DNA of 64,000 nt from Microterricola viridarii (lineage in GTDB: Bacteria > Actinomycetota > Actinomycetes > Actinomycetales > Microbacteriaceae), in contig NZ_CP014145.1 in NCBI RefSeq assembly GCF_001542775.1, forward strand, positions 1,674,001 to 1,738,000, in the 5' to 3' direction. The translations under genes were made by a program, and so were the position numbers. A model generated the notes under the pieces. The model was not told where the DNA came from. It worked only from the letters and a program-made list of their open reading frames with translations, and did no database searches. Positions 27,943-36,645 of this stretch are shown piece by piece; within the stretch, counting starts at the first letter, position 1; the number at the start of each line of letters is the position of its first letter.

Positions 27943-28154
27943 ATCGTCCTCCCGCGTGTCTCTGCCGAGCAGTGTTGCCTCCTATAGTCGACGCCTTCTC
28001 GGCCGAGAACGCGTCATACGGATGGGGTGAACACCGTGCTCTGACCCTCTGGAGCCATCATGTGATCGGGGTGATGCGGCGCTCTGGGCGGCACAATAAG
28101 TTCGAGCCGACCGTGAGCCACCGAGTCCACGGCAATCTGAGAGGCGGCACGCAC

Positions 28155-28538
28155 ATGAACACGTTCTGGGACTATCTGGTGTGGCTGTTCTGGGTGTACA
28201 TCACCATCGCGTGCATCTGGATCTTCATCACCGTGATCATCGACATGTTCCGCGATCACACTCTGAGCGGCTGGGCCAAGGCACTCTGGGCACTGTTCCT
28301 GGTGTTCCTGCCGTTCCTGGCGACGTTCGTCTATCTGATCGCACGCGGGAAGAGCATGTCGGAGCGCCGCATGGGCGAGGTCCAGCAGGCGCGCTACCAG
28401 ACCGACGAGTACATTCGCGGTGTGGCCAGCAGCTCGCCGGCCGCAGAGATTGAGAAGGCCAAGCAGCTCCTCGACGCCGGGGCAATCACCCAAGCGGAGT
28501 TCGATGCACTCAAGGCGAAGGCGCTCACGACGGCGTGA
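28155..28538 (+). CDS. Small membrane protein with phospholipase D-type N-terminal (PLDc_N) segment and SHOCT domain
   Basis: A 127-residue protein. Two transmembrane helices (LVWLFWVYITIACIWIFITVIIDMF and LWALFLVFLPFLATFVYLIARG) match the PLDc_N (phospholipase D nuclease N-terminal) segment. A soluble linker and a C-terminal SHOCT helix pair follow (EIEKAKQLLDAGAITQAEFDALKAKAL). SHOCT domains appear in proteins of unknown role and may mediate oligomerisation. ATG 28155 has AGAGGCGG upstream. It converges on the AI-2E gene with a 16-bp gap, in a cluster of small SHOCT/DUF6325 genes. Confidence 0.85.
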   Translation: MNTFWDYLVWLFWVYITIACIWIFITVIIDMFRDHTLSGWAKALWALFLVFLPFLATFVYLIARGKSMSERRMGEVQQARYQTDEYIRGVASSSPAAEIEKAKQLLDAGAITQAEFDALKAKALTTA

Positions 28539-28554
28539 GCCGGCCGCGTCAGCT

Positions 28555-29757
28555 TCACTCACTGGGCGGGATCGGCGAGTCATCGCCGGTCCCGCTTTCC
28601 TTGCCCCTGCGCCGGCGCGATGTGGGCTGGCCGGACGCCTGATGCCGGTTCGCCTTGGCCTCCGCGTCTTCCGCAGCCATGATCGATCTGGCCTCGCCGA
28701 CATCGCCGAGGGCTGGCCGCCACCAACGCACCTCCGGGTCGGCATCCACCAGCACCGCCCGCGCCAACAAGGTCAGCGGGATCGCCAGCACCGCACCGAT
28801 CGGGCCGATCACGACCGCCCAGAACAGCACGGAGAAGAACGTCAGAGACTGGCTGAGCGCGACGGCGTTGCCGACGACCCGGGGCTGGATGATCGACTGC
28901 ACCACGGCGTTGACCAGGCCGTAGATGATGACCACCGCGATGAGGGTCGGCCAGCCGCCGACGAAGTAGCCGAAGACGAGCGGCGGGATGATCGCGATGA
29001 AGTACCCGATGTTGGGGATGTAGCTGCACAGGAAGGACAGGATCGCCCAGAGAAGGGCGGCCGGCACCTGCAACAGCCAGAGTGCGATGCCGTTGATCGC
29101 CCCCTGGACGAGGCCGAGGACGGTGGTGACGACCATGTACCGCCGCACCCCCCGTGCGTAGTCAACGAGGGCGTCCTTCAGGTGCGGCCGGCGCTTTCCG
29201 AGCTGCACGAGCACGGTCGGCACATAGGAGGCGTCAGCCGAGAGCAGGATCAGCATGGTCAGGATGATGACGAGCGTGGCGGTGAGACTGGCGACCCCGC
29301 CGACGAGGCCCCCGAAGAAGCCCGCAATGGCGCTCGGATCGAATCCGCTCTTGACGTGCTCGATCTCGGTGGAGTCGACACCGAGCCGTGCGAGCCAGTT
29401 GCCGAAGTTCGCGGCGATCTCGGCGAACTGGTCGGCGTAGTTGGGGAGCATCGCGACAAACTGTGTGACGGCGATGACGAAGGTGTACGCGAGCCCCGCG
29501 AGCCCGGCGAACAGCACCAGGACGACTGATCCCGTCGCCAGGCCGCGGGGAACCCCACGCCGCTCGAGCATGGTGCGCACCGGCTGGGCGCAGATCGTGA
29601 GCACGATGGTGAGCAGCACCGGTCCGAGGATGGACTTGATGCTGCTCATGCCGATGGCGACGACGGTGCCGGCGGCGAGGCCGACCAAGATGACGACGCC
29701 GCGCGGGTATCGCCGAATCGGAGCCGGCCCACCCGGCTCCGGAATGCTCTCCGACAT
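28555..29757 (-). CDS. AI-2E family transporter (PerM-like)
   Basis: A 400-residue membrane protein. The pattern is that of AI-2E family exporters: two early helix pairs (GVVILVGLAAGTVVAIGM, GPVLLTIVLTICAQPVRTML), a soluble loop with AMLPNYADQFAEIAANF, then the conserved C-terminal block (LLWAILSFLCSYIPNIGYFIAIIPPLVFGYF, then SIIQPRVVGNAVALSQSLTFFSVLFWAVVIGPIGAVLAIPLT). The Arg/Lys-rich tail (SRRRRGK) is cytoplasmic. Some members were proposed to export AI-2 or move ions; the substrate here is unknown. Confidence 0.9.
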   Translation of the reverse strand: MSESIPEPGGPAPIRRYPRGVVILVGLAAGTVVAIGMSSIKSILGPVLLTIVLTICAQPVRTMLERRGVPRGLATGSVVLVLFAGLAGLAYTFVIAVTQFVAMLPNYADQFAEIAANFGNWLARLGVDSTEIEHVKSGFDPSAIAGFFGGLVGGVASLTATLVIILTMLILLSADASYVPTVLVQLGKRRPHLKDALVDYARGVRRYMVVTTVLGLVQGAINGIALWLLQVPAALLWAILSFLCSYIPNIGYFIAIIPPLVFGYFVGGWPTLIAVVIIYGLVNAVVQSIIQPRVVGNAVALSQSLTFFSVLFWAVVIGPIGAVLAIPLTLLARAVLVDADPEVRWWRPALGDVGEARSIMAAEDAEAKANRHQASGQPTSRRRRGKESGTGDDSPIPPSE

Positions 29758-29815
29758 GCTTGCTCCAGCCTCCGCGTGGGAATGCCGGCGGTCGCTCAGC
29801 GCCGCGGGCGGGGCG

Positions 29816-30139
29816 TCATCCGAGCAGCTGGGCCTTCGCCGCCGTGAACTCCGCGTCGCTCAGCAGGCCCTGGGCCTTGAGCTCGGCAAGCCGCTGGATC
29901 TGAGTCACCGTGTCGGTGGCCGCGGGCGCGGCTGCCGCCGGCGGTGGCGGTGGGGGCGGTGCCATGGCTGCCGCCTGTTGCTGCTGCTCATAGGCCTGCG
30001 ACTCGTATTGCTCGTTCGCGCGGTTCTGCTGGCGGCGGGCGACGTTTCCGCTGACCGCCGTCGCCGTACCGGCGACGACCGCGGTCCGCGCGGCCATGCC
30101 GATCAAACCGGGACGTCCACCTCTCCGAAGGGGGGCCAT
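29816..30139 (-). CDS. Short SHOCT-domain protein with proline-rich linker
   Basis: A 107-residue protein: a short hydrophobic Gly/Ala-rich N-terminus (GMAARTAVVAGTATAVSGNVARRQQ), then a Gln-rich stretch, a Pro/Ala-rich linker (PPPPPPPAAAA) and a C-terminal SHOCT motif (IQRLAELKAQGLLSDAEFTAAKAQLL). ATG 30139 has AAAGG 8 nt upstream; the in-frame GTG 30148 would sit too close to it. It lies 16 bp downstream of the DUF6325 gene on the same strand, a pairing seen in other actinobacteria. Confidence 0.8.
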   Translation of the reverse strand: MAPLRRGGRPGLIGMAARTAVVAGTATAVSGNVARRQQNRANEQYESQAYEQQQQAAAMAPPPPPPPAAAAPAATDTVTQIQRLAELKAQGLLSDAEFTAAKAQLLG

Positions 30140-30154
30140 CTGCTGCACCTTTCT

Positions 30155-30583
30155 CTATTTGCTCGCCTCGCGCGCTTCGGCGACAACGGCGTTGACAGCC
30201 GGGGCGGGGATGCGCAGGAAGTCGATCACGTAGCCGTTGGTTTCGGCCAGCCGGGAGGCGAGTTGCACCGCCCAGCGCAGTTCGACGACGAGCAGTAGCG
30301 CAGAGGTCCCGGGCGGGACCTTCTCGCCGAACTCGGCCAGGTCTTCGTCCGAGGCGATCCCGCTGAGTTCCAGCTCGATGTCGCCGATAGCGATGCCGGC
30401 CTCGTCGACCTCGAGGAAGCTCAGCTGGCCGGCCTCCGAGCACGAGACCTGCACCAGGTCGAGCAGGCGCACCGTGCCGGCATCCACCAGGCTCAGCACC
30501 GCCTCGATCACACCCATATTGGGACGATCACCCTCAAACGCGGCGAGCACGAGCTCAACGGGTCCGAATTCCAAGTCACTCAT
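30155..30583 (-). CDS. DUF6325 family protein
   Basis: A 142-residue protein that begins MSDLEFGPVELVLAAFEGDRP and has an acidic middle (DEAGIAIGDIELELSGIASDEDLAEFGEKVPPGTSALLLVVEL). This form, one gene upstream of a short SHOCT protein, fits the DUF6325 family of actinobacteria. Function unknown. It has no signal peptide or clear membrane helix. ATG 30583 is preferred; the frame extends to 30613 with GTG at 30589 as another possible start. Confidence 0.75.
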   Translation of the reverse strand: MSDLEFGPVELVLAAFEGDRPNMGVIEAVLSLVDAGTVRLLDLVQVSCSEAGQLSFLEVDEAGIAIGDIELELSGIASDEDLAEFGEKVPPGTSALLLVVELRWAVQLASRLAETNGYVIDFLRIPAPAVNAVVAEAREASK

Positions 30584-30729
30584 CGTCACGCCTCTCATCC
30601 GCGGTCCTGCCACGCGGTTCGATGCTCCCGCCGCAGCCGTGCAGCCGCATCACGCAGTTCGGGTGAAGCGCCCTCCGGGTGCCCGGGTTAGCGTGCACCC
30701 GCAAGCATTTCGAGCAGGAAGAGGCGCCC

Positions 30730-31140
30730 ATGACAACGCCAGAGACGGCCCGCCCGGCCGGAGTCACCGCAGTCGCGGTCATCGCCTGGGTCTCTGGGGC
30801 CGGCAACGTGATCACCGGCATCCTGCTGCTCCTGCAGGTCAACAACACCACGCTCGTGGAAGGCTTCGGCGGCAGTGTGCCGTTCCTCACGCTGGCCATC
30901 GCCGTCACGATACTCGGCGCCGTGATCCTCATCGTCGCGGGCGGGCTGTTCAGCGGCATCAACGGCGCCCGAGTGGTGATGACCATCTTCCAGGTGCTCT
31001 CGATCGCGGGCGCGGTCTGGCTCACCCAGCTGGCGCTCTGGCTGATCTGGGTCGCCGTCGTCAGCATCCTCATCTCGGTCGCGGCGCTCGTTCTGCTCTA
31101 CATTCCGAGCTCGAACGCGTACTTCCGCTCCGACACCTGA
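30730..31140 (+). CDS. Four-helix membrane protein, function unknown
   Basis: A 136-residue protein with four hydrophobic helices (AVAVIAWVSGAGNVITGILLL, FLTLAIAVTILGAVILIVAGGLF, VVMTIFQVLSIAGAVWLTQLAL, LIWVAVVSILISVAALVLLYI) and a short polar N-tail (MTTPETARPAG). The overall plan resembles the DUF7144/DUF4064-type small membrane proteins of actinobacteria, but I cannot assign a family with certainty. ATG 30730 follows a purine-rich GGAAGAGG. It converges on the monooxygenase gene. Confidence 0.7.
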   Translation: MTTPETARPAGVTAVAVIAWVSGAGNVITGILLLLQVNNTTLVEGFGGSVPFLTLAIAVTILGAVILIVAGGLFSGINGARVVMTIFQVLSIAGAVWLTQLALWLIWVAVVSILISVAALVLLYIPSSNAYFRSDT

Positions 31141-31214
31141 AACACCGGCCCTGCCCGTCGGCGTGTTCCGCGCAGAGCGAGCCGGCACTCGCCGGCCCGC
31201 CCCGCGGAGACCGG

Positions 31215-33107
31215 CTAGGCGGCCGGCAGCAGGTTCTGCGCGAAGAAGTCGGCGAGCTCTGCGGATGCCGTCAACGGCAGCACCGTCGCCACGTACTGAT
31301 CGGGGCGCACCACCACGACGGCTCCGGACCGGCTGATGCCGCGCTGTTCGAAGATGTCGTCGCCCTCCAGCGTGCTGTAGACCTTCTCGTAGTCGGTCAG
31401 CCCGAACGGGCCCGTCTTCGGCAGGAACGTGGCCGGAACCTGGTCCATGTCGAACTCGGTGTGCGGCTGCTGGTAGACCACCTTCACGTCGAAGACTGCG
31501 TCGATGTCGCCGCCTTCCGGCGTGTGCACGCGCAGCGGCGACTCCGGTGCGGTGCTCAGCCATTCGGCCCACGCGGCGAGGTCAGAGTTGGTGCCCGGCG
31601 CCGCGGCATCCGCGAAGGCATAGACGCGCCAGCGCCCGTCGGAGCGGTGGTGGTGGCCGAGCTGCACCGGGTTCGTGTCGCAGACCCGCACGACCGGTGA
31701 CGACTTGAAACGCTTGCCGATCGGGAACCCGGTGGCGAGCTCCTGGTGGCTGGCCTCGCCGATCAGCATCGACGGCGTGTACTGCGTCATGAAGCCGGAC
31801 GGGAACTCGGCGGTGCGGGTGTAGAAGTCTTCGAGCTCGGTCGGGTCGTCGAGGTCTTCCGGCCGCGTCGCCATCAGGGTGGACCACTGCTTGTCGAAGT
31901 CGATGAGGTTCTTGGCGATCACCTGGCGCTCGGCCGAGTAGGTGCTGAGCAGGCTCTCCGGGCTGCGGCCGTCGAGCACGTAGCCGAGTTTCCAGCCGAT
32001 GTTGAGGCCGTCCTGCATCGAGACGTTCATGCCCTGGCCGGCCTTGGCGCTGTGGGTGTGGCACGCGTCACCGGTGATGAAGACGCGCGGCGTGCGCGTA
32101 CCGAGCTCCTCGGGCAGCACGTCGTCGAAGCGGTCGGTGAGGCGGTGGCCTACCTCGTAGACGCTGTGCCACGGCACGTTCTTCACATCGAGCGTGTACG
32201 GGTGCATGATCGCGTTGGCCTGGGCGATGATCTGCTCGATCGTCGTCTTGCGCACGTCGCCGTTGTCGTCATCCGCGACCTCGCCGAGGTCGACGTACAT
32301 GCGGAACAGCTGGCCGCCCTCGCGCGGGATCAGCAGGATGTTGCCGTGCTCCTCCGACTGGATCGCGCACTTGGTGCGGATGTCGGGAAAGTCGGTGACC
32401 GCGAGCACGTCCATGACGCCCCAGGCGTGCATGGCTTGGTCGCCGCGCAGGGAGCAGCCGATCGAGTCGCGCACCGCGCTGCGGGCGCCGTCGGCACCGA
32501 CGACGTACTTGGCGTGGACGATCTTCTCCTGTCCCGCCAACTCGCCGGTGGTGTGCCGCAGCGTGACCGTGACGGGGTACTCCCCCGCCTTCGTGTCTTC
32601 GAGGCCGACGAACTCGTAGCCGTAGTCCGGCTTCATGCGCGTCGGCGAGTTCGCCATGTACTCGGTGAAGTAGTCGAGCACGCGGGCCTGGTTGACGATC
32701 AGGTGCGGGAACTCGCTGATGCCGGCGGGGTCATCGACGGCGCGGGCGGTGCGCACGATGTTCTCCCGGTTGTTGACGTCGGGCTTCCAGAACGCCATCT
32801 CGGTGATGCGGTAGGCCTCGGCGATGATCCGCTCGGCGAAGCCGAAGGCCTGGAAGGTCTCGACGCTGCGGGCCTGAATACCGTCGGCCTGGCCGATCGG
32901 CAGGCGCCCGCCTCGGCGCTCGATGATGCGGGTCGTGACGTTGGGGAACATCGAGAGTTGCGCCGCTGCGACCACACCGGCCGGGCCCGTGCCGACGATG
33001 AGCACGTCGACAGTGTCTGGCAGCTCGTCCGGGCGGTCGACGCCGACCCCCGCAACCGGCTGCACTCGCGGGTCGGTGGACACGTATCCGTGGTGGTGGA
33101 ACTGCAC
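31215..33107 (-). CDS. FAD-dependent aromatic monooxygenase (phenol 2-monooxygenase / 3-hydroxybenzoate 4-monooxygenase type)
   Basis: A 630-residue group A flavoprotein hydroxylase. The Rossmann GTGPAG motif (about residues 39-44) is followed by the DG motif (VVGADGARSAVRDSIG) and the GD motif (FITGDACHTHSAKAGQGMNVSMQDGLNIGWKL). The C-terminal region from about residue 470 resembles the thioredoxin-like domain of phenol hydroxylases. The enzyme would hydroxylate a phenolic ring with NAD(P)H and O2. Length fits the phenol 2-monooxygenase/MobA family. GTG 33107 has an AGGAAG ribosome-binding site. It is divergent from the luciferase-like/FAD-oxidase fusion, with a putative IclR-type operator between. 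Confidence 0.92.
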   Translation of the reverse strand: MQFHHHGYVSTDPRVQPVAGVGVDRPDELPDTVDVLIVGTGPAGVVAAAQLSMFPNVTTRIIERRGGRLPIGQADGIQARSVETFQAFGFAERIIAEAYRITEMAFWKPDVNNRENIVRTARAVDDPAGISEFPHLIVNQARVLDYFTEYMANSPTRMKPDYGYEFVGLEDTKAGEYPVTVTLRHTTGELAGQEKIVHAKYVVGADGARSAVRDSIGCSLRGDQAMHAWGVMDVLAVTDFPDIRTKCAIQSEEHGNILLIPREGGQLFRMYVDLGEVADDDNGDVRKTTIEQIIAQANAIMHPYTLDVKNVPWHSVYEVGHRLTDRFDDVLPEELGTRTPRVFITGDACHTHSAKAGQGMNVSMQDGLNIGWKLGYVLDGRSPESLLSTYSAERQVIAKNLIDFDKQWSTLMATRPEDLDDPTELEDFYTRTAEFPSGFMTQYTPSMLIGEASHQELATGFPIGKRFKSSPVVRVCDTNPVQLGHHHRSDGRWRVYAFADAAAPGTNSDLAAWAEWLSTAPESPLRVHTPEGGDIDAVFDVKVVYQQPHTEFDMDQVPATFLPKTGPFGLTDYEKVYSTLEGDDIFEQRGISRSGAVVVVRPDQYVATVLPLTASAELADFFAQNLLPAA

Positions 33108-33158
33108 GGGCTTCCTCACTTCTCTGTGTGGTGACTCTTCTGTGTGATGCAACTGCAC

Positions 33159-33194
33159 TGTTCGATAATCGAACACATGGTTCGCATATCGCTC
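33159..33194. promoter_or_regulatory. Candidate IclR/PcaU-type operator
   Basis: TGTTCGAT-A-ATCGAACA (33159-33175) is a perfect dyad with 8-bp arms. A related GTTCGCATATCGCTC copy starts 20 bp further (33180), matching 10 of 15 bases. A palindrome plus a direct repeat at two helical turns is how PcaU and PobR sites are built in Acinetobacter. It lies about 50 bp upstream of the monooxygenase start and about 130 bp upstream of the divergent fusion gene. Confidence 0.6.
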
Positions 33195-33317
33195 TAGTGA
33201 TCATATGACCAGCGCTCCTGAGATACAACTGAGCGCGCGCGGCAGCACTCGGCTTACGAATGGTTAGCGACTTACTGCTGCTTTGCGCTGACGAGATCGG
33301 ACCAGCAAGCTGGGAGC

Positions 33318-35543
33318 GTGGACAACAACTATGGGCATCCCCTTCGCTTCGGGCTCGCGTTGCAGCCGGGCGCCGAACCCGCCGACCTGCTTGATCAGGC
33401 AGCGCTCGCAGAGAAACTGGGTTATGACCTCGTGTCGGTCACTGATTGCTCCGAACAGGCGGCCCCTGGCCTGGACGCCTGGAGCCTCGCCTCGTGGCTG
33501 GCCGGGAGCACCGAGCGCATCGGCATCGCTCCCGTCGTCGAGCTCGGCCGACACAACCCGGCGGTGCTCGGCCGGGCGACAGCGAGCCTCGACTTACTCG
33601 CCGCGGGCCGGCTCGAGCTCGGTCTGAGCGCAGAGGATTCAGAGGCGCTCGGCGAGGCCATCGACATCCTGCGCAGCGTCTGGGCCGGCGCCGGCAGGTC
33701 CACCCTCCGCTACAGCGGCGCGCACTACGAGCTGAACGGCGCCTCCGGCGGGCCGCTGCCCGCCCACAGGATTCCGATCCGCATTGCCGGCGAGAGCCCC
33801 GCACTCCTCAAACTCGCCGGGGGCAGCGCCGACGGCTGGCTCCTGCGCCAGCCGACCGGCGAGGCACTCCTGGACGCGGGCAACGCCATGCTCGATGCCG
33901 CGGCTCGAGACGCCGGCCGCGACCCCCGCGAGATCCGCCGTGTGCTTGAGGTCGCGGCTCCCGAGAACCTGTCCGGCGATGCGGCCAGCGCCGACTGGGT
34001 GGCGGGGCTGCTGCCGCTCGTGCGCGATCAGGGCATCGGCGACATCCTGCTGCGGAGCGCTGACCCGGCCGTCATCCGCCGTTTCATCACCGAGGTTGCC
34101 CCCGCCCTGCGTGAGGCGGCCGACGCCGCGATCCCCGGCCTCTCCACGGCCTCGGCCGTGCGCCCGGCGGCGGCCCTGGCCCGCCGCGTCGCTGGCATCG
34201 ACTACGAATCCGTGCCGAGCGCGCTCGGCGCGATCGAGCCGGGCGACCACGACTACGCCGCCGTGCACTCCACCTACATGCGCGGCGGGCAGCCCGGCCT
34301 GGTGCTGCGCCCACGCACCGTCGAGCAGGTGAAGGATGCCGTCGCCTTCGCCCGCCGCCACCCCGACGTGCCGCTCGGTATCCGCAGTGCCGGGCACGGA
34401 ATCAGCGGCCGCTCGACCAACCAGGGCGGCATCGTCATCGACGTCTCCGCCCTCAACACGATCGAGATCCTCGACCCCGAGAAGCGACTCGTGCGCATCG
34501 GCCCCGGCGCACGCTGGGGCGAAGTCGCCTCCGCACTGGACCCGCACGGCTGGGCGATCAGCTCCGGCGACTACGGCGGGGTGGGCGTCGGCGGGCTCGC
34601 CACCGCCGGCGGAATCGGCTTCCTCGGCCGCGCGAACGGCCTCACCATCGACCACCTCCGCGCCGTCGAGCTGGTGCTCGCCGACGGCAGCCACGTGCGC
34701 GCCAGCGCCGATGAGAACGCCGACCTGTTCTGGGCAATGCGCGGCGCGGGCTCCAACTTCGGCATCGCCACCGCCTTCGAGTTCGAGGCTGCCGAGGTGC
34801 CCGGCGTCGGCTGGGCCCAGCTCGTGCTCGATGCCAGCGACACCGCCGCCTTCCTGGAGAAGTGGGGCGCGACGCTCGAGGCCTCGCCGCTCGACACCAC
34901 CAGCTTCGTCGTCATCGGCGGCGCTCGGCCCGGCGAGCCCGTGCTGGCCCGCATCTTCGCCATGGTCGATTCGGTCGACCCCGACACGATCATCAGCCGT
35001 CTGCAGCCCTTCGCCGACATCTCGCCCATGTACCAGCAGTCGGTGCAGCTGCTCAGCTACGGCGAGGCGCTGATGCCGGCCCAGGGCGACGCGAACGAGG
35101 GCAGTGGCGAGGTGAACAGCCGCTCCGGCCTGCTCGAGCACATCACCCCAGAGTTCGCCCAGGCCGCAGCCCGGCTGCTGGCCAGCGGGGCCAGCTACTT
35201 CTTCCAGATCCGGGCGACGGGCGGAGCGGCATCCGTCGTCGACCCCGACGACACCGCCTACGCCCACCGGGCCGCCAACTTCTCGGTGGCCGCCATGGGC
35301 TCCAACCCGGACCGGTTGGACCGCGGCTGGGCCGAGCTGGAGCCCTTCTTCGATGGGCTCTACCTGAGCTTCGACAGCAGCCTGAACCCGCGGCGCATCC
35401 ACGATGCGTTCCCGCCGCAGACTCTGGCCAGACTGCGGGCTCTCAAGGCGGAGTACGACCCGTCGCACCTGTTCACAGACAACTTTGCGATCGAAGCTGC
35501 CGCATCCGAACCAGCCGCCACCACCACGAGGAGCGCACGATGA
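33318..35543 (+). CDS. Fusion of luciferase-like monooxygenase and FAD-linked oxidase
   Basis: A 741-residue two-enzyme fusion. Residues 1 to about 270 are a luciferase-like (LLM, F420/FMN) TIM barrel: LRFGLALQPG, TERIGIAPVVELGRHNPAVLGRATASLDLLAAGRLELGL. Residues from about 300 are a berberine-bridge-type FAD oxidase: LRPRTVEQVKDAVAFAR, IRSAGHGISGRS with His360 as the probable covalent FAD ligand, GDYGGVGVGGLATAGGIGFLGR (Tyr where bicovalent enzymes have Cys), and the C-terminal BBE piece RLRALKAEYDPSHLF. One chain could hydroxylate or cleave a substrate and oxidise the product. GTG 33318 is the start. It overlaps the next LLM gene by 4 bp (ATGA) and faces the monooxygenase. Confidence 0.88.
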   Translation: MDNNYGHPLRFGLALQPGAEPADLLDQAALAEKLGYDLVSVTDCSEQAAPGLDAWSLASWLAGSTERIGIAPVVELGRHNPAVLGRATASLDLLAAGRLELGLSAEDSEALGEAIDILRSVWAGAGRSTLRYSGAHYELNGASGGPLPAHRIPIRIAGESPALLKLAGGSADGWLLRQPTGEALLDAGNAMLDAAARDAGRDPREIRRVLEVAAPENLSGDAASADWVAGLLPLVRDQGIGDILLRSADPAVIRRFITEVAPALREAADAAIPGLSTASAVRPAAALARRVAGIDYESVPSALGAIEPGDHDYAAVHSTYMRGGQPGLVLRPRTVEQVKDAVAFARRHPDVPLGIRSAGHGISGRSTNQGGIVIDVSALNTIEILDPEKRLVRIGPGARWGEVASALDPHGWAISSGDYGGVGVGGLATAGGIGFLGRANGLTIDHLRAVELVLADGSHVRASADENADLFWAMRGAGSNFGIATAFEFEAAEVPGVGWAQLVLDASDTAAFLEKWGATLEASPLDTTSFVVIGGARPGEPVLARIFAMVDSVDPDTIISRLQPFADISPMYQQSVQLLSYGEALMPAQGDANEGSGEVNSRSGLLEHITPEFAQAAARLLASGASYFFQIRATGGAASVVDPDDTAYAHRAANFSVAAMGSNPDRLDRGWAELEPFFDGLYLSFDSSLNPRRIHDAFPPQTLARLRALKAEYDPSHLFTDNFAIEAAASEPAATTTRSAR

Positions 35544-36436
35544 CTGACTACGGGCACGACCTGCAGTTCGGGGTGTTCATCACCCCCACGAACAAGCCAG
35601 CCATGCACGCCGTCGACCTCGCTGTCGTCGCGGACCGCGCCGGTCTCGACCTGGCCTCGTTCCAGGACCACCCCTACCAGCCGCGCTTCCTCGACACGTG
35701 GACGCTGCTCTCCTTCGTTGTCGCGCGCACCGAGAAGATCCACCTGACCGGCAACGTGATCAACCTGCCGCTGCGGCACCCCGCGCTGCTCGCCCGCAGC
35801 GCGGCCAGCCTCGATCTGCTGAGCGGCGGCCGGGTCGAGCTCGGCCTGGGCGCCGGCGGCTTCTGGGACGCCATCGAGGCGATGGGCGGCAGCCGGCTCA
35901 CCCCCGGCCAGTCGATCGAGGCGCTCGAAGAGGGCATCCAGATCATGCGCGACATCTGGGACACCGAGCAGAAGGGCGGCGTGCATTTCGGGGGCACCCA
36001 CTACACCGTGGACGGCGCCAAGCGCGGGCCGGCCCCCGCACATGACATCGGCATCTGGGTGGGCGCATACAAGCCGCGCATCCTGCGGATGACCGGGCGG
36101 GCCGGCGACGGCTGGCTTCCGTCGCTCGGCTACCTGAAGGGCGGCCCGGCCGAGCTCACAGCGATGAATGCGCTCATTGACGAGGGGGCGGATGCCGCCG
36201 GCCGCGACCCCCGCGCGATCCGCCGCCTGCTCAACATCGGCGGCAGCTTCGCGCCGGCAAACAGCGGGCTCCTGCAGGGCCCGCCGTCGCAGTGGGTCAG
36301 CGAACTCACGGACATCGCGCTGGCGTATGGCATCTCCGGGTTCATCCTGGCCGCCGACGACGCCGGGCTGATCGAGCGCTATGCCCACGAGGTTGCGCCC
36401 GCCGTGCGCGAGGCGGTGGCGCGCGAGCGCGGCTAG
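35540..36436 (+). CDS. Luciferase-like (LLM class) flavin-dependent oxidoreductase
   Basis: A 298-residue stand-alone LLM-class enzyme. It starts MTDYGHDLQFGVFITPTNKP and keeps the barrel landmarks (VVADRAGLDLASFQDHPYQPRFLDTWTLLSFV, GNVINLPLRHPALLARSAASLDLLSGGRVELGLGAGGFW). Its sequence parallels the N-terminal LLM half of the upstream fusion, so the two are probably paralogues. It could use F420 or FMN; the GLGAGGFW stretch suits F420-dependent members. The ATGA overlap with the fusion gene makes translational coupling likely. Confidence 0.9.
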   Translation: MTDYGHDLQFGVFITPTNKPAMHAVDLAVVADRAGLDLASFQDHPYQPRFLDTWTLLSFVVARTEKIHLTGNVINLPLRHPALLARSAASLDLLSGGRVELGLGAGGFWDAIEAMGGSRLTPGQSIEALEEGIQIMRDIWDTEQKGGVHFGGTHYTVDGAKRGPAPAHDIGIWVGAYKPRILRMTGRAGDGWLPSLGYLKGGPAELTAMNALIDEGADAAGRDPRAIRRLLNIGGSFAPANSGLLQGPPSQWVSELTDIALAYGISGFILAADDAGLIERYAHEVAPAVREAVARERG

Positions 36437-36506
36437 TCGCCGGCATCGAGATGGCAGTTGAGCGTGTTCCCCGGCATCCGAACCACGCTCAACGGCGATT
36501 TCGACG

Positions 36507-36571
36507 GTTGGCTTCGGTCGTTGGCTCGGGTCGTTGGCTCCGGTCGTTGCCGCTCCCTCGAGCCAACGGGG
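36507..36571. repeat. Single copy of array-type B module
   Basis: GTTGGCTTCGGTCG, two extra GTTGGCT(C/C)-type repeats and the closing CTCGAGCCAACGGGG repeat the type B unit of the two arrays. It lies between the LLM gene and the MFS gene, both on the plus strand. Confidence 0.75.
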
Positions 36572-36645
36572 AGGACGAGCAGTTCACGGCATACTCCCGA
36601 GCAAATCAGAGCCGGACTTCCCACAACGGGACTAATGTCGCGCTC

